From contig JASLEM010000046.1 in the NCBI GenBank assembly GCA_030151165.1, forward strand, positions 1 through 25,510: a stretch of 25,510 nt of DNA, written 5' to 3'. The notes under the pieces are model-generated. The model did no database searches. It had not been told where the DNA came from and saw only the letters and a program-made list of their open reading frames with translations. The translations under genes and the position numbers were made by a program. The DNA comes from Burkholderiaceae bacterium (GTDB lineage Bacteria; Pseudomonadota; Gammaproteobacteria; Burkholderiales; Burkholderiaceae). Below, piece after piece: positions 17,542-25,510 of this stretch (its first letter is position 1; every line of letters starts with the position of its first letter).

Positions 17542-19029
17542 ATGGCCGAGACCACCACCTCCGTGCAGGCGCCCCAGGCGCGCCACGCCGAAACGAGCCT
17601 GCTCGACCAGATCGTCGACCAGAGCAAGGTCGCGCGCTCCGACGTCGAGCACGCGCGTGCCAAGGACATCATCTCCGAGCTCGTGCGCGAAGTGCTGCAG
17701 GGCACGGTCGTCATGTCCGAGAACCTGAGCGTGACGCTCGACGCGCGCGTCGCGGAACTCGATCGCCTGATCTCCGCGCAGCTCAGCGAAGTGATGCACA
17801 ACCCGGCGTTCCAGAAGCTCGAGTCGAGCTGGACCGGCCTGCACTACCTGTGCGAGCAGACGTCGACCGGCTCGGGCATGAAGATCAAGCTGTTCAACGC
17901 GCAGAAGAAGGAACTGGTCAAGGACTTCAAGTCCGCGATCGACTTCGACCAGAGCGCACTGTTCCGCAAGGTCTACGAGGAAGAGTTCGGCACGTTCGGC
18001 GGCGCGCCGTTCGGCACGCTGATCGGCGACTTCGAGATCACGCGCCAGCCCGAGGACATGTACTTCGTCGAGCAGATGAGCCATGTCGCCGCGGCCGCGC
18101 ACGCGCCGTTCATCTCGGCGGCCTCGCCGGAGCTGTTCGGCCTCGAGTCGTACACCGAACTGGGCAAGCCGCGCGACCTGTCGAAGGTGTTCGACACCGT
18201 CGACTACGCGAAGTGGCGCTCGTTCCGCGAGTCCGAGGATTCGCGCTACGTCGGCCTGGCGCTCCCGCGCTTCCTCGGCCGCCTGCCGTTCAACCCGAAG
18301 GACGGCACCGCGGTGGAGTCGTTCAACTTCGTCGAGGACGTCGACGGCACCGACCACTCGAAGTACCTGTGGGTCAACGCCGCCTACGCGATGGGCGCGC
18401 GCCTGACGGCCGCGTTCGAGAACTACGGCTGGTGCGCCGCGATCCGCGGCGTCGAAGGCGGCGGCCTGGTCGAGGACCTGCCCACGCACACGTTCAAGAC
18501 CGACGAAGGCGAAGTCGCGCTGAAGTGCCCGACCGAAGTGGCCGTCACCGATCGACGCGAGAAGGAGCTGAGCGACCTCGGCTTCATGCCGCTGGTGCAT
18601 TGCAAGAACACCGACTACGCGGCGTTCTTCGGCGCGCAGTCCACGCAGAAGGCGAAGAAGTACGACAGCGACGCGGCCAACGCGAACGCGGTGCTCTCGT
18701 CACAGCTCCAGTACATGTTCAGCGTCTGCCGCATCGCCCACTACCTGAAGGCGCTGATGCGCGACAAGGTCGGCAGCTTCGCGTCGGCGCAGAACGTCGA
18801 GGAGCATCTGAATCGCTGGATCCGCCAGTACGTGGTCGAGGACGACAACGCGACGCAGGACACCAAGGCGGCGTATCCGCTGCGCGAGGCCAGCGTGCAG
18901 GTCTCCGAGATCCCGGGTCGCCCCGGCTCCTACCGCGCGGTGTCGTTCGTCCGTCCCCATTTTCAGCTTGACGAACTGTCGGTGTCGTTGCGCCTGGTCG
19001 CCGAGCTGCCCGGATCCCAACAGGGATAA
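17542..19029 (+). CDS. tssC: T6SS contractile sheath large subunit TssC (VipB/EvpB)
   Basis: A 495-residue TssC of full family length. Conserved segments include FQKLESSWTGLHYL, GTFGGAPFGTLIGDFEI, HAPFISAASPELFGL, DGTDHSKYLWVNAAYAMGAR, GWCAAIRGVEGGGLVEDLP and the C-terminal RPHFQLDELSVSLRLVAEL. TssB and TssC assemble around the Hcp tube and contract to fire it; ClpV then recycles the contracted sheath. The gap to tssB is 5 bases and the ribosome site (AAGGAG) overlaps the end of tssB, indicating coupled expression. Confidence 0.97.
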   Translation: MAETTTSVQAPQARHAETSLLDQIVDQSKVARSDVEHARAKDIISELVREVLQGTVVMSENLSVTLDARVAELDRLISAQLSEVMHNPAFQKLESSWTGLHYLCEQTSTGSGMKIKLFNAQKKELVKDFKSAIDFDQSALFRKVYEEEFGTFGGAPFGTLIGDFEITRQPEDMYFVEQMSHVAAAAHAPFISAASPELFGLESYTELGKPRDLSKVFDTVDYAKWRSFRESEDSRYVGLALPRFLGRLPFNPKDGTAVESFNFVEDVDGTDHSKYLWVNAAYAMGARLTAAFENYGWCAAIRGVEGGGLVEDLPTHTFKTDEGEVALKCPTEVAVTDRREKELSDLGFMPLVHCKNTDYAAFFGAQSTQKAKKYDSDAANANAVLSSQLQYMFSVCRIAHYLKALMRDKVGSFASAQNVEEHLNRWIRQYVVEDDNATQDTKAAYPLREASVQVSEIPGRPGSYRAVSFVRPHFQLDELSVSLRLVAELPGSQQG

Positions 19030-19055
19030 GTCCCGAGAGGGATTGATCAACCCGC

Positions 19056-19063
19056 AAGGAGGT
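19056..19063 (+). promoter_or_regulatory. Perfect Shine-Dalgarno for hcp
   Basis: AAGGAGGT is an 8-base perfect complement of the 16S anti-Shine-Dalgarno, 8 bases before the hcp ATG at 19072. The neighbouring T6SS genes have weaker or no such site. This fits the need for very high Hcp output. Confidence 0.75.
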
Positions 19064-19071
19064 TTTTTCCA

Positions 19072-19590
19072 ATGAAAGATATCTATCTCAAGTTCGACGG
19101 CGCGACGGAGCTGCAAGGTGACAGCACCGACACCCAGCACGCCAACGAAATCGAAATCTCGTCCTTCCAGCATCTGCTGAGCCAGCCGAAGTCGTCCAGC
19201 GCCTCGTCCGCCGGTGGTCACACCGCCGAGCGTACGGAGCATGGCGAGATCATCATGGTCAAGGACATCGACAAGGCCACGCCGAAGCTGAACCGCGCCA
19301 GCTCGGCCGGCACGGTCTATCCGAAGGTCTACATCACGTTCTACCGCGCCTATGGCGGCTCGAACGCGACGTCGACGTCGCAGACCCGCGTCGACTACTA
19401 CAAGATCGTCCTCGAGAACGTCGTCGTCTCGTCGTCGAACACCGTGGTGGCCGACGGTGAACTGCCGACCCAGACCTTCGGTCTGAAGTACGGCAAGATC
19501 ACCTGGGAATACAAGCAGCACAAGATGGACGGCTCGTCGACCTCCACCGGCGTCGCCGGCTGGGATCTGCGCAAGAACATCGCCGTCTAA
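19072..19590 (+). CDS. hcp: T6SS tube protein Hcp (TssD)
   Basis: A 172-residue Hcp whose hexameric rings stack into the inner tube and which is itself secreted. Typical features are the start MKDIYLKFDG, then EIEISSFQHLLSQ, the FYRAYGG loop region, VDYYKIVLENVVVSS and the strand QTFGLKYGKITWEYKQHK near the end. There is no fused effector domain and length is the family norm. It is located between tssC (42 bases upstream) and tssE, and has a perfect Shine-Dalgarno and hairpins immediately downstream. Confidence 0.98.
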   Translation: MKDIYLKFDGATELQGDSTDTQHANEIEISSFQHLLSQPKSSSASSAGGHTAERTEHGEIIMVKDIDKATPKLNRASSAGTVYPKVYITFYRAYGGSNATSTSQTRVDYYKIVLENVVVSSSNTVVADGELPTQTFGLKYGKITWEYKQHKMDGSSTSTGVAGWDLRKNIAV

Positions 19591-19604
19591 GACGTCTTCC
19601 GCTT

Positions 19605-19680
19605 CACGAGCCGCCAGCGGGGTGTCATCCCTCGCCCGGCTCGTGGGACGACTTCGGGAGCGGCGCCTTGCCGCTCTTTT
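19605..19680 (+). terminator. Two tandem hairpins after hcp, the second a Rho-independent terminator
   Basis: CACGAGCCG (19605-19613) pairs perfectly with CGGCTCGTG (19637-19645). A second stem, GAGCGGC (19658-19664) with GCCGCTC (19670-19676), has a 5-base loop and is followed by TTTT (19677-19680). The pair lies inside the T6SS operon, between hcp and tssE. It probably acts as a partial terminator or as a 3' stabiliser of the hcp message. Confidence 0.7.
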
Positions 19681-19710
19681 CACTTTCGAACTGCTGCCGC
19701 TCGACATCGC

Positions 19711-20211
19711 ATGGACCTGTTCGCTCCTTCCCTGCTGGACAAGCTGCTCGCGACGGACGTCGACGCGCACGGACGCGGGACGACGCCGCGCATGAACGTG
19801 GAGCAGGTCAAGGAGTCGGTCGCACGCGACATCGAGACCCTGCTGAACGCGCGCCCGAGCTTCGAGGCGTCGCAGGTCGCGGGCCATCCCAACGTCGCGC
19901 GCTCGTTGCTGACTTTCGGGCTCACGGACATCACGTCGCTGAGCGTCGCGAGCGATCGCGACCGCCTGCGCATCACCGAATCCATCCGCCGTTCGCTGGC
20001 GGACCATGAACAACGACTCGTGCAGGTCGAGGTCAGCGTGCACGACACGGCCGAAGTCGGCGGCGGGCTGCGCTTCTCGATCCGCGCGAAGCTGAAGCTG
20101 ACGCCGAGCACCGAGCCGGTGGCCTTCGACGCCGTGCTGCACCCCGGGTCGCATCGCTACGCGGTGTCGCGCAGCCGTCCGCGGGCGGTCTCCGTCGCGT
20201 CCGTCGCCTAG
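19711..20211 (+). CDS. tssE: T6SS baseplate protein TssE (gp25-like)
   Basis: A 166-residue protein of the phage gp25/GpW lysozyme-like baseplate family, which starts sheath polymerisation. It has the usual start (FAPSLLDKLL), a conserved VARDIETLLNARPSF segment, LLTFGLTDITSLS and a C-terminal strand region with LRFSIRAKLKL. No clear Shine-Dalgarno precedes the ATG at 19711, and an internal terminator lies 31 bases upstream, so its output is probably far lower than that of hcp. It ends 8 bases before tssF. Confidence 0.95.
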   Translation: MDLFAPSLLDKLLATDVDAHGRGTTPRMNVEQVKESVARDIETLLNARPSFEASQVAGHPNVARSLLTFGLTDITSLSVASDRDRLRITESIRRSLADHEQRLVQVEVSVHDTAEVGGGLRFSIRAKLKLTPSTEPVAFDAVLHPGSHRYAVSRSRPRAVSVASVA

Positions 20212-20219
20212 GAATCTCC

Positions 20220-22064
20220 GTGCAAGACCTGCTGCCCCACTACGAACGCGAGCTGGCGTTCCTGCGCTCGCACGCCGAGGAGTTCGGCAAGCGCTATCCG
20301 CGCATCGCCGGCCGCCTCGCGGTCACCGGCGAGGTGCTGCAGGATCCGCACGTCGAGCGCCTGATCCAGGCCTTCGCGCTCCTCAGCTCGCGCATCCACA
20401 AGCGGCTCGACGACGACTTCCCGCTGTTCGCGGAGTCCTTCCTCGACCTGCTCTATCCGCACTACCTGCGGCCACTGCCCTCGAGCTCGATCGCGTGCTT
20501 CGACGTCGGCGCGGGCGCGTCGCAACTGAGCCGCGCGAGCGTGCTGCCGCGCGGCACGAGCCTGCACACGCGCCCGCTGCGCGGCGTGACCTGCAAGTTC
20601 CGCACGACGAGCGCCGCGCAGCTGCTGCCGCTGCGCGTGGCCGCCGTGAGCTTCCGCGGCACGGCCACGGCCCCCGCGGGCACCGACGTGCCGCGCCAGG
20701 CGACGTCGACGCTGTCGATCCAGCTCGAGCTCACCTCGCCGCAAGCGACGTGGGCGACGCTGGGGGTCGAGCACATCCGCTTCTACGTCGACGGCGACAC
20801 CTCGCTCGTCACGGCCCTGCGCGAATCGCTCACCAGCCGCGTGCTCGCGACGATGGTGCAGGCGGCCCCGATCGGTGCGTGGAGCGTCGACACACAGGCG
20901 CTGCCGCGCGGCGTCGGGCTCGACGAGGAGGACGCGCTGGTCGACTTCGACGCGCGCTCGCACTCGGCGTACCGACTCCTGACCGAGTACTTCGCGTTCC
21001 CCGAGAAATTCAATTTCGTCGACGTGCCGCTGCCCGAGGCCGCGCTGCGCGCGACCGGCCGCAGCGTGTGGCTGCACCTGTCGCTCGGCGGATTGCGCAA
21101 GGAAGGCGACGATGCGCGCCTGCTGGAGGTCGTCGCCGCCGGCAACCTCGTGATCGGCTGCACGCCGGTCACCAACCTGTTCTCGACGCGCGCCGACCCG
21201 ATCCGCATCACGCAGGCGGCCACGATGCACCCCGTGCTGCCCGACGGCCGCCGCGCCTTCGGGCACGAGGTCTACGCGATCGACCGTGTCTACCGCGTGC
21301 ACCAGACCGCCGAGGGCGAGACGATCCAGACGTTCAAGCCGTTCTACTCGCTGCAGCACGACGACCTGCTGCGCGACGGCGAGGCGATGGGCCGCTACTG
21401 GTTCTCGCACCGCAGCGCCGCCGACGGCCGCAGCCCCGGCTTCGAGACGGAGATCGGCCTCGTCGACCTCGACTTCGACCCCGCGCTGCCGCAGACGGAC
21501 ACGCTCTCCATCGACGTGCGCGCCACCAACCGCGACCTGCCCGGCCAGATGAGCATCGGCAACCCGGGCGGCGACCTCTTCGCCGAAGGCGGCGGCGCGT
21601 GGCGCGAGATCCGCCTGCTGCGCAAGCCGACGCCGCCGTATCGCTTCGAGACGGGCAAGGGCCTGCTGTGGCGCCTGATCTCGCAGCTGTCGCTGAACCA
21701 CCTCTCGCTCACCGGCAGCGGCCTCGACGCGCTGAAGGAGATGATGCGGCTCTACGACCTGCCGCGCAGCACCATCAACCAGCGCGTGCTCGACGGCATG
21801 GTCGCCATCGACTACAAGGCCACGCAGGCCTTCCTCGACGGCGAGCCGTTCGCGACGCTGGTGCGCGGCACCGAGATCCGCCTCACGGTCGACGAGCAGA
21901 GCTTCGTCGGCACCGGCCTGCACCTGTTCGCGCAGGTGCTCGATCGCTTCTTCGCGCTGTACGTCCACATCAACAGCTTCACGCAACTGAAGCTGGTCTC
22001 GTCGCGCTCGGGCGAGGTGCTCGTGACGTGCCCGCGGCGCAGCGGGGAAGAGCCGTTGCTATGA
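20220..22064 (+). CDS. tssF: T6SS baseplate protein TssF
   Basis: A 614-residue TssF (VasA/ImpG family), a baseplate wedge component with TssG, TssE and TssK. The N-terminal signature is textbook: LLPHYERELAFLRSHAEEF, YPRIAGRL, DPHVERLIQAFALLSSRIHKRL and FLDLLYPHYLRP. Later blocks include LVIGCTPVTNLF and, near the end, FTQLKLVSSRSGEVL. The start codon is GTG at 20220, supported by TAGGA overlapping the end of tssE. The stop overlaps the tssG start by ATGA. Confidence 0.97.
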   Translation: MQDLLPHYERELAFLRSHAEEFGKRYPRIAGRLAVTGEVLQDPHVERLIQAFALLSSRIHKRLDDDFPLFAESFLDLLYPHYLRPLPSSSIACFDVGAGASQLSRASVLPRGTSLHTRPLRGVTCKFRTTSAAQLLPLRVAAVSFRGTATAPAGTDVPRQATSTLSIQLELTSPQATWATLGVEHIRFYVDGDTSLVTALRESLTSRVLATMVQAAPIGAWSVDTQALPRGVGLDEEDALVDFDARSHSAYRLLTEYFAFPEKFNFVDVPLPEAALRATGRSVWLHLSLGGLRKEGDDARLLEVVAAGNLVIGCTPVTNLFSTRADPIRITQAATMHPVLPDGRRAFGHEVYAIDRVYRVHQTAEGETIQTFKPFYSLQHDDLLRDGEAMGRYWFSHRSAADGRSPGFETEIGLVDLDFDPALPQTDTLSIDVRATNRDLPGQMSIGNPGGDLFAEGGGAWREIRLLRKPTPPYRFETGKGLLWRLISQLSLNHLSLTGSGLDALKEMMRLYDLPRSTINQRVLDGMVAIDYKATQAFLDGEPFATLVRGTEIRLTVDEQSFVGTGLHLFAQVLDRFFALYVHINSFTQLKLVSSRSGEVLVTCPRRSGEEPLL

Positions 22065-23236
22065 GCGACAGCTTCGGCGTGCCGGGCTTCGAGCCGACCG
22101 AGTCGTCGCCGTCCGCGAAGGCCGCGCCGCGCGGCATGCGCGCGCCCGACGCGAGCCCGATCGACCGCCTGCTCGACGAGCCGCAGCGCTTCGAGTTCCA
22201 TCAAGCCGTGCGGCTGCTGCAGGGCTGGTCGCGCCAGCAGCCGGCCGACGAGCAGCCCGCGATCCGCTTCCGCAATTCGCTGTCGCTCGCGTTCCCGGCC
22301 AGCGAGATCATGGCGATCGACACGACGGTGCACAAGCGCACGGTCGACGACGGAGCGGTTGCCGCGGACGAGCCCCCCGCCGTTCGCCAGCCCGGCACGC
22401 ACGTCGATGTCGAGCGCATCGAGCTGACGCCGACCTTCATGGGCCTGCTGGGCGCGACCGGTGCGCTGCCGCTGGCCTACAGCGAGCAGTTCGCGCAGCG
22501 CGAGTCGGTGAGCAAGGACGGCGCGGCGCGCGCGTTCCTCGACATCTTCCAGCACCGCGCCGTCAGCCTGTTCCACGAGGCCTGGCGCAAGCACCGCCTG
22601 CCGCTGCAGTTCGAGGCCGACCGGCGCGAGCGCTACCTGCCGCTGGTGCTGAGCCTCGCCGGCCTCGGCGAACCCGCGCTGCGTCGCCGACTGCATGGCG
22701 ACGAGGGCGGTGTCGCCGACGACGCGCTCGCGTTCTACGCCGGCCTGCTGCAACGCCGCGCCGTCAGCGCGAGCCACCTGCAGCGCGTGCTGGCCGACTA
22801 CTTCGGCGTCGCCGTGCGCGTGACGCAGTTCGTCGGCCGCTGGTTCACGCTCGACGACGATTGCCAGGTCACGCTCGGCCGGTCGCAGGCGCGTCTCGGG
22901 CACGACACGCCGCTCGGCCCGCGCGTCTGGCAGCGCGACCTGCGCGCCCGCGTGAGCATCGGCCCGATGACGCGCGCGCAGCACAAGCGCTTCCTGCCCG
23001 GCGGCGCGGCGGCGCTCGCGCTGCGCGAGCTGCTGACGCTGGTCAGCGGCGTCAGCCTCGAGTACGAGGTCTGCCTGCGCCTGCGCGCGAGCGAGGTGCT
23101 GCCCACCACGCTGACCGGCGCGCCGCAGGACTGGGGCGTCGGGCCGCGCCTCGGGTGGGACACCTTCCTGCTCACGCAGCCCGTCGTCGACGACCGCGAA
23201 GAACCTGCCTACGACATCCATGCGATGGCGGCGTGA
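22061..23236 (+). CDS. tssG: T6SS baseplate protein TssG
   Basis: A 391-residue TssG (VasB/ImpH family), partner of TssF in the baseplate wedge. It has the conserved FEFHQAVRLLQGW near residue 45, RFRNSLSLAFPASEI, a LTPTFMGLLGATGALP block, and the C-terminal LGWDTFLLTQP. There is a Ser/Pro-rich N-terminal extension of about 35 residues before the first family block. The ATG at 22061 overlaps the tssF stop. An open frame extending far upstream in this phase is antisense-style background inside tssF and is not part of the gene. Confidence 0.96.
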   Translation: MSDSFGVPGFEPTESSPSAKAAPRGMRAPDASPIDRLLDEPQRFEFHQAVRLLQGWSRQQPADEQPAIRFRNSLSLAFPASEIMAIDTTVHKRTVDDGAVAADEPPAVRQPGTHVDVERIELTPTFMGLLGATGALPLAYSEQFAQRESVSKDGAARAFLDIFQHRAVSLFHEAWRKHRLPLQFEADRRERYLPLVLSLAGLGEPALRRRLHGDEGGVADDALAFYAGLLQRRAVSASHLQRVLADYFGVAVRVTQFVGRWFTLDDDCQVTLGRSQARLGHDTPLGPRVWQRDLRARVSIGPMTRAQHKRFLPGGAAALALRELLTLVSGVSLEYEVCLRLRASEVLPTTLTGAPQDWGVGPRLGWDTFLLTQPVVDDREEPAYDIHAMAA

Positions 23237-23290
23237 ACGCCCACCGCCTCCGATCCTTCCCAGAACCGAACCTGAAGCAGACCAGACCCC

Positions 23291-25510
23291 ATGAGCACCA
23301 GCCTGAAGACGCTCGTTTCCAAGCTCGACGACACCTGCCGCGGCGCCGCCGAGCGCGCCGCCGCGATCACGATGTCGCGCGGCCATCATGAGGTCGACAT
23401 CGAGCACGTGCTGCTGGCGCTGCTCGAGGTCGCCGACTCCGATTTCAGCGTCCTCTGCCGCCGCTTCGACGTGCCGAGCGCCGGCCTGCAGCGCGACCTC
23501 GAGCGCGAGCTCGAAGGCTTCAAGTCCGGCAACACGCGCACGCCCGTGTTCAGCGCGCGCCTGCCGACGCTGTTCGAGAACGCGTGGTTGATCGCGTCGC
23601 TCGACGCGCACGACGCGCGCATCCGCAGCGGCCACCTGATGCTGGCGCTGCTGACCGAGCCTGCGCTCGCGCAGATCGCGTACCGCACCAGCCCGCTGTT
23701 CGCGCGCATCGACGTCGACCTGCTGAAGCACAAGATGGACGAGGCGACGCGCGGCTCGCGCGAGGTGTCGCAGTCGGTGTCGACGTCGCAGGCCAGCCGC
23801 GACGACGTCGAAGCTTCGGGCGACAAGGCCGCCTCGGCGCTCGACGCCCGCACGCCCGCGCTGGACCAGTTCACGACCAACCTCACGCAGCGTGCGCGCG
23901 ACGGCAAGATCGACCCGGTAATCGGCCGCGAGGCGGAGATCCGCCAGGCGATCGACATCCTGATGCGCCGCCGCCAGAACAACCCGATCCTCACCGGCGA
24001 GGCCGGCGTCGGCAAGACCGCGGTGGTCGAAGGCCTCGCGCTGCGCATCGCCGAGGGCGACGTGCCCGATCCGCTGAAGGGCGTGTCGCTGCACACGCTC
24101 GACCTCGGCTTGCTGCAGGCCGGCGCGAGCGTGAAGGGCGAGTTCGAGAACCGCCTGAAGAACGTGATCGACGAGGTCAAGAAGAGTCCGCATCCGATCG
24201 TGCTGTTCATCGACGAGGCGCACACGATGATCGGCGCCGGCGGCCAGGCCGGCCAGAACGACGCCGCGAACCTGCTCAAGCCGGCGCTCGCGCGCGGCGA
24301 GCTGCGCACCATCGCCGCGACGACGTGGAGCGAGTACAAGAAGTACTTCGAGAAGGACGCCGCGCTCGCCCGCCGCTTCCAGGTCGTGAAGGTCGAGGAG
24401 CCGACCGAGCCGCTCGCCGCCGCGATGCTGCGCGGCATGGCGCCGCTGATGGAGTCGCACTTCAAGGTGCGCATCCGCGACGAGGCGATCACCGAGGCCG
24501 TGCGCCTGTCCGCGCGCTACATCACCGGCCGCCAGCTGCCCGACAAGGCGATCAGCGTGCTCGACACCGCCTGCGCGAAGGTCGCGCTCGGCCAGAACGC
24601 GACGCCCGCGGTGATCGAGGACCTGCGCAAGCGCCTCGACCGCATCGCCGCCGAATCGCGCGGCCTCGAGCGCGAAGCCGCCAGCGGCACGCCGCACGAC
24701 ACCCGCCTGGCCGCGCTCGCCACCGAGCGCGACGCCGCGCTGGCCGAGGTCGCGACGCTGACCGCGCGCCACGACAACGAGCGCATGCTGGTGGGCGAGA
24801 TCCAGGCGCTGCGCGAAGGCCTCGAGAGCGGCCGCACGACGCCCGCCGACAAGGCCACCGAACTGCAGCTCAAGCTCGCCGAGCTGGCCGCGCTGCAGGC
24901 CGAGCACGCGCTCGTGCCGATGGAGGTCGACGGCGCGGTCGTCGCCGCGATCGTCGCCGCGTGGACGGGCATCCCGCTCGGCAAGATGGTCAAGGACGAC
25001 CTGAAGACCGTGCTGGGCCTCGAGCCGCTGCTGGAGGCGCGCGTCATCGGCCAGACGCATGCGATCAAGGCGATCGCGCAACGCGTGCGCACGTCGCGCG
25101 CGAACCTCGAGGATCCGAACAAGCCGAAGGGCGTGTTCCTGTTCGTCGGCCCGAGCGGTGTCGGCAAGACGGAGACCGCGCTCGCGCTGGCCGAGCTGCT
25201 GTACGGCGGCGAGCGCAAGCTGGTCACGATCAACATGAGCGAGTACCAGGAGGCCCACAGCGTCAGCGGCCTCAAGGGATCTCCCCCGGGGTATGTCGGC
25301 TACGGCGAAGGGGGCGTGCTGACCGAGGCGGTGCGGCGCAATCCGTACAGCGTCGTGCTGCTCGACGAGGCCGAGAAGGCGCATCCGGACGTGCTGGAGC
25401 TGTTCTACCAGGTGTTCGACAAGGGCGTGCTCGACGACGCCGAGGGCCGCGAGATCGACTTCCGCAACTGCGTGATCATCCTCACCAGCAACGTCGGCTC
25501 GTCGCAGATC
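23291..25510 (+). CDS. clpV: T6SS sheath-disassembly ATPase ClpV (TssH), 3' end outside window
   Basis: The first 740 residues of a ClpV, the Hsp100 AAA+ ATPase that extracts TssC from contracted sheaths for reuse. Residues 1-150 are the Clp N domain that binds TssC. The first AAA+ module has Walker A GEAGVGKT at 236-243 and Walker B FIDE with D308/E309. A coiled-coil middle domain lies at about 420-520 (many Ala/Leu/Glu heptads, ERDAALAEVATLTA). The second AAA+ module has Walker A GPSGVGKT at 620-627 and Walker B LLDE with D692/E693. Family members are around 870-900 residues, so about 130-160 are missing at the right edge. No clear Shine-Dalgarno is seen. It follows tssG after 54 bases. Confidence 0.97.
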   Translation, partial: MSTSLKTLVSKLDDTCRGAAERAAAITMSRGHHEVDIEHVLLALLEVADSDFSVLCRRFDVPSAGLQRDLERELEGFKSGNTRTPVFSARLPTLFENAWLIASLDAHDARIRSGHLMLALLTEPALAQIAYRTSPLFARIDVDLLKHKMDEATRGSREVSQSVSTSQASRDDVEASGDKAASALDARTPALDQFTTNLTQRARDGKIDPVIGREAEIRQAIDILMRRRQNNPILTGEAGVGKTAVVEGLALRIAEGDVPDPLKGVSLHTLDLGLLQAGASVKGEFENRLKNVIDEVKKSPHPIVLFIDEAHTMIGAGGQAGQNDAANLLKPALARGELRTIAATTWSEYKKYFEKDAALARRFQVVKVEEPTEPLAAAMLRGMAPLMESHFKVRIRDEAITEAVRLSARYITGRQLPDKAISVLDTACAKVALGQNATPAVIEDLRKRLDRIAAESRGLEREAASGTPHDTRLAALATERDAALAEVATLTARHDNERMLVGEIQALREGLESGRTTPADKATELQLKLAELAALQAEHALVPMEVDGAVVAAIVAAWTGIPLGKMVKDDLKTVLGLEPLLEARVIGQTHAIKAIAQRVRTSRANLEDPNKPKGVFLFVGPSGVGKTETALALAELLYGGERKLVTINMSEYQEAHSVSGLKGSPPGYVGYGEGGVLTEAVRRNPYSVVLLDEAEKAHPDVLELFYQVFDKGVLDDAEGREIDFRNCVIILTSNVGSSQI

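Noticed and set aside
20495..22060. Upstream in-frame extension of tssG inside tssF
   Set aside because: TssG family blocks begin after 22061, where an ATG overlaps the tssF stop. The extension is an out-of-frame reading of tssF.
21812..25384. Very long open frame on the minus strand opposite tssG and clpV
   Set aside because: Its translation is dominated by Arg, Ala, Leu, Val, His and Asp with no family motif, as expected for the complement of GC-rich coding DNA. The plus strand holds clear tssG and clpV.

Overview
The window is very GC-rich with dense coding on both strands and looks like a Betaproteobacterium, most likely Burkholderiales. This rests on the layout of its type VI secretion (T6SS) locus: a tssJ-tssK-tssL arm facing away from a TPR-lipoprotein-tssB-tssC-hcp-tssE-tssF-tssG-clpV arm, as in the T6SS-1-type clusters of Burkholderia. 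A gammaproteobacterium such as a Xanthomonadales member is not excluded.

Left part (1-4760): the start of a secreted protein runs off the left edge on the minus strand. Next come a 5'-truncated IS30-family transposase, a degenerate 3' remnant of an initiator tRNA with a terminator-like hairpin behind it, a secreted right-handed beta-helix protein, a small winged-helix protein and a MocR-type (GntR-aminotransferase) regulator. The truncated IS and tRNA scar mark an old insertion or recombination zone. The regulator is divergent from an FdhF/YdeP-family molybdopterin oxidoreductase (4739-7084), which is its likely target.

Right part (7106-25510): a nearly complete T6SS structural locus. Two promoter-like elements lie back to back in an AT-rich pocket near 16044-16118. 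The minus-strand arm reads tssJ, tssK, tssL, vgrG, then a cargo pair: a PoNe-type PD-(D/E)XK nuclease effector and a PoNi-type (DUF1910/DUF1911) immunity protein. From tssL to the immunity gene every junction is a 4-base ATGA stop/start overlap, so tip, toxin and antidote appear translationally coupled. The plus-strand arm reads TPR lipoprotein, tssB, tssC, hcp, tssE, tssF, tssG and clpV, which is cut by the right edge. tssB/tssC encode the contractile sheath, hcp the tube, tssE/F/G/K the baseplate, tssJ/tssL part of the membrane complex, vgrG the spike and clpV the sheath-recycling ATPase. tssM, tssA and any PAAR gene are not in the window; tssM and tssA probably lie to the right.

The most interesting part is the cargo module. 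The effector has no PAAR domain, and no DUF4123, DUF2169 or DUF1795 adaptor gene is present. It has a roughly 230-residue hydrophobic N-terminal module, and the VgrG has a C-terminal extension of about 115 residues that may carry it. Expression features of note are a perfect Shine-Dalgarno and two hairpins around hcp, a 10-bp perfect inverted repeat between tssJ and tssK, and a TTG start for tssK.
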